A DNA stretch of 64,000 bases from Mycobacterium adipatum. GTDB lineage: Bacteria > Actinomycetota > Actinomycetes > Mycobacteriales > Mycobacteriaceae. The translations under genes were made by a program, and so were the position numbers. The notes below the pieces were generated by a model that did not search any database, had not been told where the DNA came from, and worked only from the letters and a program-made list of their open reading frames with translations. The stretch is taken from assembly GCF_001644575.1 (NCBI RefSeq), contig NZ_CP015596.1, positions 2,418,001 through 2,482,000 on the forward strand, read 5' to 3'. Positions 26,247-35,775 of this stretch are shown one piece after another (positions within the stretch are counted from its first letter, which is position 1; each line of letters opens with the position of its first letter).

Positions 26247-26557
26247 CAGCTAATTCCTCATTTCGTCCCCGGGTCGTTCACCGCGACCCGGCGACGCGGG
26301 CTGCAGCTAACTCAGCGTAGCACGCCACCTGTGTGGGGTGGTCAACTTAATACGCCGCTTCTAGCTGGCGCTTTTTGGTTGCCAGCTACGTTTTCTGGCC
26401 TTGTTGCGGTCGCAATGTTTCGTTTCGAGCGACTTTCAGCACATCGGCGCGGTATGTCGCTTGATTTATTGACGCACCCGTCGGCCGCAACCGTAGCAGT
26501 GATTCCGCCGGCCCGAGCCGTCCGCCGGTGAACGCCGGGTAAGCACTACTGGCCGAG
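26247..26557. other. Intergenic stretch with one 8-bp hairpin
   Basis: About 310 bp of lower GC than its surroundings between the small gene and the lipoprotein. It contains TAGCTGGC (26362-26369) and GCCAGCTA (26381-26388), a perfect 8-bp stem with an 11-nt loop followed by CGTTTTC on the plus strand, a possible weak terminator. No gene is supported; open frames here lack start signals and family features. Confidence 0.4.
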
Positions 26558-27004
26558 TCAGGCCGGACCGGTGACCGGCTGATACCAATATTCGCCCGTA
26601 CCGGTGAGCACCGCGCCGACGAGCTCATCGGTCACCAGCATCGCGGAGCGCTGCGGGTCCGTCGGTTCGGGGCTCAGCACCCGCGGGGCCCGTTCGATTT
26701 TGCTGTCGAGGGGAATGCCCGTATCGGGATTCGGTGCGCAATCCGTTCCGTACGGGTCTTTGCCGACGAGTAGATCGGCGACCGCCGACGCGGTATTGCG
26801 GAGCGGCTCGGCCTTGGCGGCGACACACGGGGCGAATATCTGGGATGCCGCCGGCGACGGACCGAACTCGGTGGGCGGCGCAGCAAGATAGAGCGGTGAC
26901 TGGGCGATGGTCTGGATCTGGACTCCGCACCCGCTGAGGACCGTCATGCCTAGTAGAAGGCAGGCAAGCGACCGCCGGACTCGGGTCTCGCAGCAACGTG
27001 CCAT
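26558..27004 (-). CDS. Putative secreted lipoprotein, function unknown
   Basis: A 148-residue protein from ATG at 27004 with GGAGG 8 nt upstream. The N terminus (MARCCETRVRRSLACLLLGMTVLSGC) is a lipoprotein signal peptide with twin arginines and an LSGC lipobox, so the mature protein would be acylated at Cys26 and face outward. The mature part has PYGTDC and FAPCVAAKAEPL, two cysteines that may pair. No domain is recognised. It is flanked on both sides by AT-richer DNA, and its upstream side faces a tRNA gene. Confidence 0.75.
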   Translation of the reverse strand: MARCCETRVRRSLACLLLGMTVLSGCGVQIQTIAQSPLYLAAPPTEFGPSPAASQIFAPCVAAKAEPLRNTASAVADLLVGKDPYGTDCAPNPDTGIPLDSKIERAPRVLSPEPTDPQRSAMLVTDELVGAVLTGTGEYWYQPVTGPA

Positions 27005-27297
27005 CGCAGGTCCTCCCACCCTGGCACCCTCCCCGCGGAGTGCGTGTTCTTTTTCCGCTGAGCTCACTGGGATGTATCGGCTATCGGAAAAGGCGGTTGA
27101 AGAATTTACGTATTGGACAATTTGATGCGGCGGTGATCAATTTGCTGAACGAATTGTGATCATTGCACAGCGCGTCGCGCAATGGATAGTTTTTGTATCG
27201 CTTATGTTGGATGGTTCCGAATGAACTCGGAGGTCAATTTCCCTGCGGATGGCCCGCCCGGTCGCTCGGGCCGCACGACCGAGAACCTGCATACGAC
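27005..27297. other. AT-richer intergenic region upstream of the lipoprotein gene
   Basis: About 290 bp with markedly lower GC than the window average, between the lipoprotein start and the tRNA-Lys terminator. TGATCAATT and AATTGTGATCA near 27133-27164 form an imperfect inverted repeat, a possible regulator site, and GGCCCG...CGGGCC near 27251-27272 forms a short hairpin. It probably contains the lipoprotein promoter (leftward). No gene is supported. Confidence 0.4.
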
Positions 27298-27323
27298 AAA
27301 GGCCCTGCCGAAGCAGGGCCTTT
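27298..27323 (-). terminator. Intrinsic terminator for tRNA-Lys
   Basis: A perfect 11-bp stem, AAAGGCCCTGC and its complement, closes a 4-nt loop at 27309-27312. On the reverse strand it starts 4 nt after the encoded CCA end of tRNA-Lys and ends in a short T run. The position and form are those of a factor-independent terminator. Confidence 0.85.
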
Positions 27324-27327
27324 GCGG

Positions 27328-27403
<76 letters not shown>

Positions 27404-27563
27404 GCGTTGGAGACAATAACAGCACCAACGCGCAGAGGTGAAATCCGCATGACGATGGCGGTTCCAGCGCTTCGTGGACGGCCGGTTGTCGGAGATTCCC
27501 TTAGACTATTGCCAAGTGGCCGTGATCCCGCGGGTCCGTGTGAATCAAAGTGGAGCAGAACAG

Positions 27564-28784
27564 ATGGTGCAGGTCTCGCCGGTGGGCAGCGCGCGTCGGC
27601 GCAAGACGTGGCCAACCATGATCGCGGTGGCGCTGACCACGGTGTTCGCGGTGGCCGCGTGCAGTGGCAATCAGGCCCCCGAGCAGCCGAAGACCATTGC
27701 GGACAAGGGCACCCCGTACGGAGACCTGCTGATACCCAAGCTCACCGCGTCGGTCACCAACGGTGCCGTCGGCGTCACGGTCGACGAGCCGGTCACCGTC
27801 ACCACCGCGGGCGGCGCCCTCGGGCCCGTCAGCCTGACCGACGAGAACGGCGCTCCGGTCCCCGGCGAGTTCAGTGCCGATGGCCTCACCTGGTCGAGCA
27901 CCGACCCGCTGGAGTACAACGCGAGCTACACCCTCAATGCCCGCTCCTCGGGCCTCGGCGGTCAGGCCGCCACCACCGCGACCTTCGAGACCCACTCGCC
28001 GGAAAACCTGACGATGCCCTACCTGCTGCCCAACGAGGGTGAGGTCGTCGGCGTCGGTCAGCCCATCGCGGTCCGTTTCGACGAGAACATCACCAACCGT
28101 GCCGCCGCCGAGAAGGCCATCAAGGTCACCACCACCCCCAAGGTGGATGGTGCTTTCTACTGGCTCAACAACCGCGAGGTCCGGTGGCGCCCAGCCGAAT
28201 ACTGGAAGCCCGGGACCAAGGTCGCCGTCGAGGTCAACACCTACGGGGTGGAGGTCGGCGACGGCCTGTTCGGGCAGGACAACGTCAGCACCAACTTCAC
28301 CATCGGCGATCAGGTGATCGCGGTCGCCGATGACGCCACCAAGACGCTCACCGTGCGCCGCAACGGCGAGGTCGTCAAGACCATGCCGATCTCGATGGGC
28401 AAGGACAGCTCGCCGACCAACAACGGGGTGTACATCATCGGTGACCGGTACGCCGAGCTCGTGATGGACTCGTCGACCTATGGCGTTCCGGTCAACTCTC
28501 CCAACGGGTATCGCACCGAGGTGGACTACGCGACCCAGATGTCCTACAGCGGCATCTACGTGCACGGCGCCCCGTGGTCGGTGGGCAGCCAGGGCTACAG
28601 CAACGTCAGCCACGGGTGCCTCAACGTGAGCACCTCCAACGCCCTGTGGTTCTACGAGAACACCAAGCGCGGCGATATCGTCGAGGTCGTGGGCACCGTC
28701 GGATCGCAGCTCCCCGGCACCGACGGACTCGGCGACTGGAACATCCCCTGGCCGCAGTGGAAGGCCGGTAACGCCAGCGCCTAG
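27564..28784 (+). CDS. ldtB: L,D-transpeptidase 2 (LdtMt2-type lipoprotein, LppS)
   Basis: A 406-residue cell-wall enzyme that forms 3-3 (meso-DAP to meso-DAP) peptidoglycan crosslinks and is a target of carbapenems. ATG at 27564 is preceded by GGAG. A lipoprotein signal ends at VAAC (Cys33). Two Ig-like domains follow (about 50-140 and 145-250), then the YkuD catalytic domain (about 250-380) with the motif [12 protein letters not shown], catalytic Cys352. The last stretch, [20 protein letters not shown], matches the C-terminal cap of LdtMt2 (Rv2518c). Its stop overlaps that of the convergent next gene in a shared CTAG. Confidence 0.96.
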   Translation: MVQVSPVGSARRRKTWPTMIAVALTTVFAVAACSGNQAPEQPKTIADKGTPYGDLLIPKLTASVTNGAVGVTVDEPVTVTTAGGALGPVSLTDENGAPVPGEFSADGLTWSSTDPLEYNASYTLNARSSGLGGQAATTATFETHSPENLTMPYLLPNEGEVVGVGQPIAVRFDENITNRAAAEKAIKVTTTPKVDGAFYWLNNREVRWRPAEYWKPGTKVAVEVNTYGVEVGDGLFGQDNVSTNFTIGDQVIAVADDATKTLTVRRNGEVVKTMPISMGKDSSPTNNGVYIIGDRYAELVMDSSTYGVPVNSPNGYRTEVDYATQMSYSGIYVHGAPWSVGSQGYSNVSHGCLNVSTSNALWFYENTKRGDIVEVVGTVGSQLPGTDGLGDWNIPWPQWKAGNASA

Positions 28785-29272
28785 CTCGTCGGGGGCTCGC
28801 TCGCGCAACGCTCCAGTGCGGCAAGTGATTCCTCGATGTAGCCGGCCGGAAACGGTGGCATGCCGACCTGTTCGCGGAAGCTCTGCGGGGTGTCGGTCCA
28901 GTCATAGGTGATCGTCACGTCGGTGCCATTGCCGTTGGGGCGCAGGTCATAACGCCACCACCACCCGCCTGGATTGTGGTTGCCGGACTCGTCGAGCTGG
29001 CCGGGCAGCCAGGCGATGGTTCGGTCTTGCTCGAACTCGGTGACCAGGTTGTGCATCACGTAGTGCCCGCCCGCGAACTCCAGGAACATGTTGATCACGA
29101 AGATCTGGCCGACCCCGGTGATCGGTTCGGGGTCCACGGCGTCGCGCACCCAGTCGCCGGGCTCGGTGTGCTGATGGCGCGCCGGGTCGGACAGCACCGA
29201 GAACACCGCGCTCGCGGTCGCCGGGATGGTGCGGGTGACCACGTAGCGCTCCTGGTCGGCCCGGCTGGTCAT
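28781..29272 (-). CDS. SRPBCC (START-like) domain protein
   Basis: A 163-residue protein from ATG at 29272, in a 4-bp ATGA overlap with the upstream DUF899 gene. It begins [24 protein letters not shown], the typical first strand and helix of polyketide cyclase/START-like proteins, and ends with a long helix ([13 protein letters not shown]). Such proteins form a hydrophobic pocket for lipids or cofactors. The coupling to a DUF899 thioredoxin-fold gene suggests a shared function, unknown. Confidence 0.85.
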   Translation of the reverse strand: MTSRADQERYVVTRTIPATASAVFSVLSDPARHQHTEPGDWVRDAVDPEPITGVGQIFVINMFLEFAGGHYVMHNLVTEFEQDRTIAWLPGQLDESGNHNPGGWWWRYDLRPNGNGTDVTITYDWTDTPQSFREQVGMPPFPAGYIEESLAALERCASEPPTS

Positions 29273-29958
29273 GCCGTGGCTCCCTGGCCGTAGGCGCGGG
29301 CGACATCGGGTGAGTCGAGCCACTTCGAGTAGGTCGGGGACTGGGGCCAGCCGGCCGGGGAGTCCTGCCACACTTCCTGGCGACCGAAGGGCAGGATGTC
29401 GATCAGCGCGAAGCTGTGGCTGAGCTGTTCGGTGCCGCGGCCGTTGGTGTGCCAGGTGCGGTAGACCGTGTCGCCGTCCCGGAGGAAGACGTTGACCGCG
29501 AATCCTTCCCCGGGCGCGGCATCGACGTCGGCGCCGAAGCTGCTTTCCGACGACGAATACCAGTCCATCTTGTTGCCGACCTTCTCGCGGTAGGCGAGTG
29601 CCTCCTCGATCGGGCCGTTGGTGACGATCACAAACCGCGCGTCGTAGTTGTCCAGGAAGTCCAGCCGGGTGAACTGCGAGGTGAATCCCGTGCAGCCGCC
29701 GCACTGCCACTCCGCGCCGTCGGTCCACATGTGGTGGTAGGTGATCAGCTGCGACCGGCCGCCGAAGACATCGGCCAGCCGCACCGGCCCGTCGGCGCCG
29801 ATCAGGGTGTACTCGGGCAGTTCCACCATCGGCAGCCGGCGTCGTTGGGCGGCGATCGCATCGAGCTCGCGGGTGGTGGCCTTCTCTCGGCGGCGCAGAT
29901 CGGCCAGGGCGGTCTTCCAGGTGGCGGCGTCCACCACAGCGGGTTTTGCGGTCGTCAT
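29269..29958 (-). CDS. DUF899 thioredoxin-like family protein
   Basis: A 229-residue protein with ATG at 29958 and AAGGAG 8 nt upstream. It has the DUF899 signatures: RRREKATTRELDAIAAQRRRLP near the N terminus, YHHMWTDGAEWQCGGCTGF with a Cys-Gly-Gly-Cys pair, and VWHTNGRGTE-like late motif (YRTWHTNGRG). The CGGC pair in a thioredoxin fold suggests redox activity, although no substrate is known. It is the first gene of a two-gene leftward operon. Confidence 0.88.
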   Translation of the reverse strand: MTTAKPAVVDAATWKTALADLRRREKATTRELDAIAAQRRRLPMVELPEYTLIGADGPVRLADVFGGRSQLITYHHMWTDGAEWQCGGCTGFTSQFTRLDFLDNYDARFVIVTNGPIEEALAYREKVGNKMDWYSSSESSFGADVDAAPGEGFAVNVFLRDGDTVYRTWHTNGRGTEQLSHSFALIDILPFGRQEVWQDSPAGWPQSPTYSKWLDSPDVARAYGQGATA

Positions 29959-30083
29959 GGGCAGTCTCCTTCACAGTGATTCGTGTCGGTATAGACCCAC
30001 TGTGCGGTTCGAACTCATCGCGCGCGGTACTGTCCGTCAAACAAAGGGTTACCTAAGACATGTGGAAGTGAGTCGACCGAAAA

Positions 30084-30839
30084 ATGAGTGGTGAAGGTTC
30101 CGATATCGCCGGATTGCGTGTGCTCGTCGTCGGCGCGTCCTCGGGCATCGGGCATGCCGTCGCGGTCCGCGCCGCCGAGCGCGGCGCCAAGGTGGCGGTG
30201 GCCGCACGCCGGATGGACCTGCTGACCGAGCTGGCCGAGCAGATCGGTGGCTCGGCGTTCGAGCTCGACGTCGAGGACCCAGGGGCCATCGGCCGGGTGG
30301 TGGCCGAGGCTGCGCAGACCCTCGGCGGCTTCGACGCCGTCGTGTTCACCAGCACGGTGGCTCCGATGGCGCATATCGAGGACACGGACGTCGCCACCTG
30401 GATCCACGCCTTCAACGTCAACACCCTGGGCGCCAACGGTGTCCTGCGCGCCGTGCGCCCGCACCTGTCCGACACCGGGGTCGTGCTGATTGCGTCCAGC
30501 CACGATGTGGGGCGGCCGCGTGCCGGGGTCGCCGCGTACAACGCCAGCAAGGCCGCGCTCAACGAGATTCTGCACTCCTGGCGCAGCGAGCACCCCGACC
30601 TGGCGATCCTGCGGGTCGGTATCGGCCCGACCGAGGACACCGAGATTCTGCGCGGCGCCGACAGGGAGCTGCTGGCGCTGCTGTTCAAGTCGTGGACAAA
30701 GCACGGACAACTGCCCGCGCAGATGTCGGCGCTCAACGACGTTGCCAACACCCTGGTTTCGCTCGTCGGTACGGCCTACCTGAACCCCAGTGTGGTCCCC
30801 GAGGTGGTGCAGCTGGCACCGCGGATCCGGCGGGGCTAG
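30084..30839 (+). CDS. Short-chain dehydrogenase/reductase
   Basis: A 251-residue classical SDR. The cofactor loop GASSGIG is near residue 18, a catalytic Ser lies in LIASSHD, and the catalytic Tyr/Lys pair in AAYNASKAAL. The Arg-Arg after the second strand (AARRMDLL) suggests NADP preference. ATG at 30084 has only a weak ribosome site. A small zinc-binding protein gene follows after 86 bp. The substrate is unknown. Confidence 0.88.
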   Translation: MSGEGSDIAGLRVLVVGASSGIGHAVAVRAAERGAKVAVAARRMDLLTELAEQIGGSAFELDVEDPGAIGRVVAEAAQTLGGFDAVVFTSTVAPMAHIEDTDVATWIHAFNVNTLGANGVLRAVRPHLSDTGVVLIASSHDVGRPRAGVAAYNASKAALNEILHSWRSEHPDLAILRVGIGPTEDTEILRGADRELLALLFKSWTKHGQLPAQMSALNDVANTLVSLVGTAYLNPSVVPEVVQLAPRIRRG

Positions 30840-30925
30840 GCTGGGGCCGAGGCCGCCGTGCGGCCTGTGCGAACCGTTGACCCGGCCGGGCCGAGGGACA
30901 TATTCCCGAGGGACGGAAAGATTGA

Positions 30926-31141
30926 GTGCAACAATCGCAGGCCTGTGCCGTATGCGGCGGACCGACGACCTACACCTCTGGTGGCGCCGCCGGTGACGGT
31001 GTCTGGTACCAGCCCGGCGTGCACGACCGCATCTGCTCCAACCAGCATTGCGAGGGCGCCGATCCCGCACACCAATGGATGCTGCTGCCGGAAGACCCGG
31101 CATTGAAACCGCTGAACCCGACCCCGCGGGAAATCTTCTAG
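30926..31141 (+). CDS. Small cysteine-rich (putative zinc-ribbon) protein
   Basis: A 71-residue protein from GTG at 30926 preceded by GGGACGGAAAG. It contains CAVCGG and CSNQHCEG, four cysteines in a CxxC...CxxxxC layout that could bind zinc, plus conserved-looking HQWMLLPEDPALKPLNPTPREIF at the end. Function unknown. A strong hairpin follows 11 bp after its stop. Confidence 0.7.
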   Translation: MQQSQACAVCGGPTTYTSGGAAGDGVWYQPGVHDRICSNQHCEGADPAHQWMLLPEDPALKPLNPTPREIF

Positions 31142-31151
31142 AAACGCAAAC

Positions 31152-31179
31152 GGTGGGAGGGCCGAAAGGCCCTCCCACC
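31152..31179. terminator. 12-bp hairpin with GAAA loop, bidirectional terminator
   Basis: GGTGGGAGGGCC (31152-31163) and its perfect complement (31168-31179) close a GAAA tetraloop. It lies between the end of the small cysteine-rich gene (plus) and the 3' end of tRNA-His (minus), 6 bp away, so it can end both transcripts. No U tract is present, as is common in mycobacteria. Confidence 0.75.
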
Positions 31180-31185
31180 TGCGCG

Positions 31186-31258
31186 GGTGGCTGACGGGAC
31201 TCGAACCCGCGACAGCCAGGATCACAACCTGGTGCTCTACCAACTGAACTACAGCCAC
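31186..31258 (-). tRNA. tRNA-His (GTG anticodon)
   Basis: The reverse strand gives acceptor GTGGCTG/CAGCCAC, D arm with AGTTGGTA, anticodon stem CCAGG/CCTGG with loop TTGTGAT (anticodon GTG) and T arm TTCGAGT. The base before the 5' end (31259) supplies the extra G-1 that pairs with discriminator C, as expected for tRNA-His. CCA is not encoded. It sits between the hairpin terminator and orn. Confidence 0.94.
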
Positions 31259-31304
31259 CATTGCCGCCGCAGCGGCGTTGACGATCTTAACCGTATCGGG
31301 GGCG

Positions 31305-31934
31305 TTAAGCCGAATCGGTTTCCTGTGGCGCGTCGGTCGACGCGCCCAGCTCGGCAGCGACGGCCGCAATCTCGCTGGTCGACGGCCCGGGGGCGGCCAC
31401 GAAGGCGGTCTGGCGGTAGTACTTCAGTTCCTGGATCGATTCGTGGATATCGGCGAGGGCTCGGTGCGCGAGGCCCTTCGCGGGCTGGCCGAAATAGATG
31501 CGCGGGTACCAACGCCGGCACAGCTCCTTGATGGAGCTGACGTCGATCATCCGGTAGTGCAGGAAGGTGTCCAGCGTCGGCATGTCGCGGGCGATGAACC
31601 CACGGTCGGTGGCGATCGAATTGCCGCACAGCGGAGCGGTATTCGCGGATTTGACGTGACTACGGATGTAGTCGAGCACCATCTTCTCCGCGGTGGCCAG
31701 GTCGATGTCGGAGGCCAGCACCTCCTTGTCCAGGCCGGACTTGGCGTGCATCTTGGCCACCACCTCGACCATCCCGGACAGGTCGTCGGGTTCGGCGTGG
31801 ATCACCACGTCGATGCCGTCGCCGAGGACGTTGAGGTCGGCGTCGGTGACCAGCGCCGCAATCTCGATGAGCTTGTCGGACTTCAGGTCGAGCCCGGTCA
31901 TCTCACAGTCGATCCACACGAGTTCTTCACGCAC
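31305..31934 (-). CDS. orn: Oligoribonuclease
   Basis: A 209-residue DEDDh 3'-5' exonuclease that degrades 2-5 nt RNA and pGpG-type dinucleotides. GTG at 31934 gives [16 protein letters not shown], aligned with M. tuberculosis Orn (Rv2511). Active-site residues are seen in WIDCEMTG (Asp, Glu), NSIATDRGF (Asp) and [10 protein letters not shown] (His, Asp). The C-terminal tail ([12 protein letters not shown]) is the usual actinobacterial extension. It is divergent from the HerA-like ATPase gene and next to tRNA-His. Confidence 0.95.
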   Translation of the reverse strand: MREELVWIDCEMTGLDLKSDKLIEIAALVTDADLNVLGDGIDVVIHAEPDDLSGMVEVVAKMHAKSGLDKEVLASDIDLATAEKMVLDYIRSHVKSANTAPLCGNSIATDRGFIARDMPTLDTFLHYRMIDVSSIKELCRRWYPRIYFGQPAKGLAHRALADIHESIQELKYYRQTAFVAAPGPSTSEIAAVAAELGASTDAPQETDSA

Positions 31935-32015
31935 GGAGATCCACAGTATTCGCACCGCCGGCAATCAGCTGACCGCACCTGCCTTCGCGGGGCGTATTCA
32001 GTAGTGTCTGGCCCC

Positions 32016-33602
32016 ATGACCGCAGAACCGACCGCGACCCCGGCGCAGCAGATCGCCGCAGGTTATGCGGTGGAAGGGCAGGCCCTGGAGCTGGGCACCG
32101 TCGTCGTCGACGGGGTGGTCGACCCGAGCGCGGCGGTGCGGATTCCGCTGGCGATGGTCAACCGACACGGTCTGGTGTCCGGCGCCACCGGAACCGGTAA
32201 GACCAAATCGCTGCAGGTGATGGCCGAGCAGTTGTCGGCGGCCGGGGTGCCGGTGTTGATGGCCGATGTCAAGGGCGATCTGTCCGGGCTGTCGCGCCCG
32301 GGTGCGGCGGGCGACAAGATCACCCAGCGTGCCACCGACACCGGTGACCCCTGGGCGGGCACGGCCTACCCGGTGGAGTTCCTGACGCTGGGCACCGGGG
32401 GCATCGGGGTTCCGGTGCGCGCGACGATCACCAGCTTCGGACCGATCCTGCTGTCAAAGGTGCTGGGGCTCAACGCGACTCAGGAGTCGACGCTCGGGCT
32501 GATCTTTCACTGGGCCGACCAGAAGGGCCTCGCCCTGCTGGACCTGAAGGATCTGCGGGCGGTCATCCAGTACCTCACCAGCGACGAGGGAAAGCCGGAA
32601 CTCAAGGCGCTGGGCGCGGTGTCCACCACGACGGCCGGGGTCATCCTGCGGGCGTTGGTCAACCTGGAGGCCGAGGGCGCCGACACGTTCTTCGGCGAAC
32701 CCGAACTGGAACCCAAGGATCTGATCCGGCTCGACACGTCGGGCCGCGGCGTCATCTCGCTGCTGGAACTGGGCGCCCAAGCCGCCCGCCCGGTGATGTT
32801 CTCGACCTTCCTGATGTGGGTGCTGGCCGATCTGTTCACCACCCTTCCCGAGGAAGGTGACCTGGACAAACCCAAACTGGTGTTCTTCTTCGACGAGGCG
32901 CATCTGCTGTTCGACGGCGCCTCCAAGGCCTTCCTGCAGCAGGTCGAGCAGACGGTGAAACTGATCCGGTCCAAGGGCGTCGGGGTGTTCTTCTGCACGC
33001 AGCTGCCCACCGACGTCCCCAACGATGTGCTGAGCCAGCTCGGCGCCCGGGTGCAGCACGCGCTGCGCGCGTTTACCCCTGATGATCAGAAGGCGCTGTC
33101 CAAGACGGTGCGCACCTACCCCAAGACGAAGGTCTACGATCTCGAAAGCGCGCTGACCTCACTGGGCATCGGGGAGGCCATCATCACCGTGCTCTCGGAG
33201 AAGGGCGCGCCGACGCCGGTGGCATGGACCCGGATGCGGGCTCCGCGGTCGCTGATGGACACCATCGGACCGGACGCCATCCGGGCCGCCGCGGCCGCCA
33301 GCCCGCTGCAGGCGATCTACGGGCAGACGATCGACCGGGAGTCGGCCTACGAGCGGCTCACCGCCCGCCTTGCCCCACCGCAACCGCTGCCCGCCGACCC
33401 GTTGCCGCCGCCGCTGCCCGTCCCCGGGGGCGTCGCCGATGCGGGCGGCACGGTGAGATCGCGCGGCACCGCCGAGCCGAGCCTGCTGGACAAGATGGCG
33501 GCCAGCCCGGCATTCAAGAGCGCCATGCGCTCGGCGGGCACGGTGATCGGCCGCGAGATCACCCGCAGCATCTTCGGCACCGGACGCCGCCGTCGCCGCT
33601 GA
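32016..33602 (+). CDS. HerA/DUF853-type P-loop ATPase
   Basis: A 528-residue protein of the helicase HerA-like DUF853 family, corresponding to Rv2510c in M. tuberculosis. Walker A GATGTGKT is at residues 56-63, Walker B LVFFFDEAH at about 288-296, and an arginine-finger region follows (QLGARVQHALRAFTPDD). A Pro-rich linker (about 450-480) leads to a basic tail (GRRRRR). Such proteins are thought to be DNA-translocating ATPases, but no role is established for this branch. ATG at 32016. Confidence 0.9.
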   Translation: MTAEPTATPAQQIAAGYAVEGQALELGTVVVDGVVDPSAAVRIPLAMVNRHGLVSGATGTGKTKSLQVMAEQLSAAGVPVLMADVKGDLSGLSRPGAAGDKITQRATDTGDPWAGTAYPVEFLTLGTGGIGVPVRATITSFGPILLSKVLGLNATQESTLGLIFHWADQKGLALLDLKDLRAVIQYLTSDEGKPELKALGAVSTTTAGVILRALVNLEAEGADTFFGEPELEPKDLIRLDTSGRGVISLLELGAQAARPVMFSTFLMWVLADLFTTLPEEGDLDKPKLVFFFDEAHLLFDGASKAFLQQVEQTVKLIRSKGVGVFFCTQLPTDVPNDVLSQLGARVQHALRAFTPDDQKALSKTVRTYPKTKVYDLESALTSLGIGEAIITVLSEKGAPTPVAWTRMRAPRSLMDTIGPDAIRAAAAASPLQAIYGQTIDRESAYERLTARLAPPQPLPADPLPPPLPVPGGVADAGGTVRSRGTAEPSLLDKMAASPAFKSAMRSAGTVIGREITRSIFGTGRRRRR

Positions 33603-33608
33603 CGGGCG

Positions 33609-34415
33609 CTACTCGCCGCCGAGCTTCTTGTAGACCGCGCCGACGATTGGGGTGACGATGGCCCGCGGTGCGTACCCGCTGGCCACCGACATCGCCTTGG
33701 ACGTCAGGCCGGGCACGATGCGCATCTTGTTGGCTTCCAGCGCGTCCAGCGACACCTTCGCGGTGTACTCGGTGTCGATCCAGAGGAAGTCCGGGATCAG
33801 CCGCTCCACCAGCGACTGCTCGGAGACATCGGGCAGCTCGGTGCGCACCGGGCCGGGCGCCAGCAGCGTGACGTGCACGCCGTCCTTCTTGACCTCGCCG
33901 CGCAACGACTCGCTGAAGGTGTTCGCAAACGCCTTCGTCGCCGCGTAGGTGGCGTTGTTGGGGATCGGGGAGTTGCCCGCCGCCGAGCCCGAGATCAGGA
34001 TGCCGCCGGCCTTGCGGGCCAGCATGCCGGGCAACACCGCCAGACAGAGATCGTGCACGGCTACGGCGTTGAGCTGAACCTGGGCCTTCTCCCCGGCCGG
34101 GTCGAGCTTCGCCAGCGGCCCGAAGGTCGCCGTCCCGGCATTGGCGCACAGGATGGAGATGTTGCGGCCGGCGAGTTCGTCGCACAGCACCTCGCGGGCG
34201 GCCGGGTCGGCGAGGTCGAGTGCCCGGACCTCCACCGTCACACCATGTCGTTCGGTGATCCGCCCGGCCAGCTCGGCGAGTACCTCGCCGCGGCGTGCCG
34301 TGATGATCAGGTGGTGGCCACGGGCGGCCAGATCGAAGGCCAGGGCCTCGCCGATGCCCTGGGAGGCACCGGTGACGACTGCGCGGGCATCGGGGTGGGG
34401 CGCGGGTACGGGCAT
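33609..34415 (-). CDS. cmrA: Mycolate beta-ketoreductase
   Basis: A 268-residue SDR closely matching M. tuberculosis CmrA (Rv2509), which reduces the 3-oxo group of the newly condensed mycolic acid precursor after Pks13. ATG at 34415 gives MPVPAPHPDARAVVTGASQGIG, the family N terminus; an ATG at 34451 is in frame but overlaps the divergent gene start. Cofactor loop TGASQGIG, NAG motif (CANAGT), catalytic Ser in SGSAAG, and Tyr157/Lys161 in ATYAATKAF. Its place between the HerA-like ATPase and an MFS gene is as in M. tuberculosis. Confidence 0.93.
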   Translation of the reverse strand: MPVPAPHPDARAVVTGASQGIGEALAFDLAARGHHLIITARRGEVLAELAGRITERHGVTVEVRALDLADPAAREVLCDELAGRNISILCANAGTATFGPLAKLDPAGEKAQVQLNAVAVHDLCLAVLPGMLARKAGGILISGSAAGNSPIPNNATYAATKAFANTFSESLRGEVKKDGVHVTLLAPGPVRTELPDVSEQSLVERLIPDFLWIDTEYTAKVSLDALEANKMRIVPGLTSKAMSVASGYAPRAIVTPIVGAVYKKLGGE

Positions 34416-34449
34416 GGCAGAAATCGTAGGGACCGTTAGGGTGGCGCCC

Positions 34450-35775
34450 ATGAGCAGCCCCGGGTCGGCGCCGCCTGCGGCCCGGCGGTCACAGATTCTG
34501 TCCTGGGTTCTCTACGACTGCGGGGCCACCGGCCTGAACGCGATCGTCGTGACCTTCGTCTTCTCCGTCTACCTCACCAGCGCGGTCGGCGAGGGCCTGC
34601 CGGGGGAGACCACGCCGGCGAGCTGGCTGGGCCGGGCGCTGACGGTGGCCGGTGTCATCGTCGCGTTGCTGGCACCGGTGACCGGTATCTGGGTGAATGC
34701 CCCGCATCGCCGCCGCCGCGCCCTCGCGCTGCTGACCGGGGTGGTGGTGATCCTGGCCGCCTCGATGAGCCTGATCCGGGCGGACCACCACTACCTGTTC
34801 GCCGGCTTGGCGTTGCTGGCCCTGGCGGCGGCCTGCAACGACCTGGCCACCGTGCCGTACAACGCGATGCTCGGCCAGCTCACCACGCCGCAGAACTCCG
34901 GGCGGGTCTCCGGTGCGGGCCTGGCGGTCGGCTACGCCGGCACCGTGGGGCTGCTGCTGATCGTCTACGTGGCCTTCATCTCCGGCGACGGCGGCGTGCT
35001 GGGGCTGCCCACCGACGACGGCCAGAACGTCAGCGCCGCGATGCTGCTCACCGCGGCGTGGTTCGCCGCGTTCGCGTTGCCGTTGTTGATCAAGGCGCCG
35101 TCCCCGCCGCCGGACGAGAACCACCGGCCGATCGGATTTTTCGCGTCCTACCGGGTGCTGTGGTCGGAGGTGCGCAGCGAATGGCGCCGTGACCGCAATG
35201 TCGTCTTCTACCTGATCGCCAGCGCGATCTTCCGGGACGGGCTCACCGGGGTGTTCACCTTCGGGGCGGTGCTCGGGGTGAACGTCTACGGCATCTCGCC
35301 GGCCAGCGTGCTGCTGTTCGGCGTGTGCGCCTGTCTGGTGGCGGCCATCGGGGCGGTGGCCGGTGGACTGCTCGATGACCGGTTCGGGGCCAAGCCGGTC
35401 ATCCTCTGCGCGTTGACGCTGATGATCGCCGTGGGGCTGACGCTGATGACGTTGTCGGGCCAACTGGCGTTCTGGATCTGCGGTCTGCTGTTGTGCCTGT
35501 TCATCGGGCCCACACTGTCGGCGGCGCGGACCCAGATGCTACGGATGTCGACCGAGGGCAAGGAGGGCGTCGCCTTCGGTCTGTACACGACGACCGGACG
35601 CGCGGCGGCCCCGCTGGCCCCGTGGTTGTTCTTCGTGTTCATCGATGCGTTCGGCACGGACCGCGCCGGGATGGGCGGGTTGTGCGTGGTGCTGGCGCTC
35701 GGGCTGGTGCTGATGCTGGGGGTGCGTACCCCGCGGATGTCCCGGGCGGCCAACCTCCCCGGACATCACCCCTAG
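34450..35775 (+). CDS. MFS transporter, UMF1/Atg22-like family
   Basis: A 441-residue carrier with about twelve membrane helices, equal in place to Rv2508c. The N-terminal SQILSWVLYDCGATGLNAIVVTFVFSVY is the vacuole effluxer Atg22-like (UMF1) signature, and LATVPYNAMLGQL is the conserved mid motif. ATG at 34450 overlaps nothing but lies 35 bp from the start of the divergent cmrA. Its stop shares CTAG (35772-35775) with the convergent next gene. Substrate unknown. Confidence 0.88.
   Translation: MSSPGSAPPAARRSQILSWVLYDCGATGLNAIVVTFVFSVYLTSAVGEGLPGETTPASWLGRALTVAGVIVALLAPVTGIWVNAPHRRRRALALLTGVVVILAASMSLIRADHHYLFAGLALLALAAACNDLATVPYNAMLGQLTTPQNSGRVSGAGLAVGYAGTVGLLLIVYVAFISGDGGVLGLPTDDGQNVSAAMLLTAAWFAAFALPLLIKAPSPPPDENHRPIGFFASYRVLWSEVRSEWRRDRNVVFYLIASAIFRDGLTGVFTFGAVLGVNVYGISPASVLLFGVCACLVAAIGAVAGGLLDDRFGAKPVILCALTLMIAVGLTLMTLSGQLAFWICGLLLCLFIGPTLSAARTQMLRMSTEGKEGVAFGLYTTTGRAAAPLAPWLFFVFIDAFGTDRAGMGGLCVVLALGLVLMLGVRTPRMSRAANLPGHHP

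Noticed and set aside
26331..26531. A 66-codon forward frame in the intergenic region
   Set aside because: No ribosome site, atypical composition, and it spans a hairpin; no supporting context.
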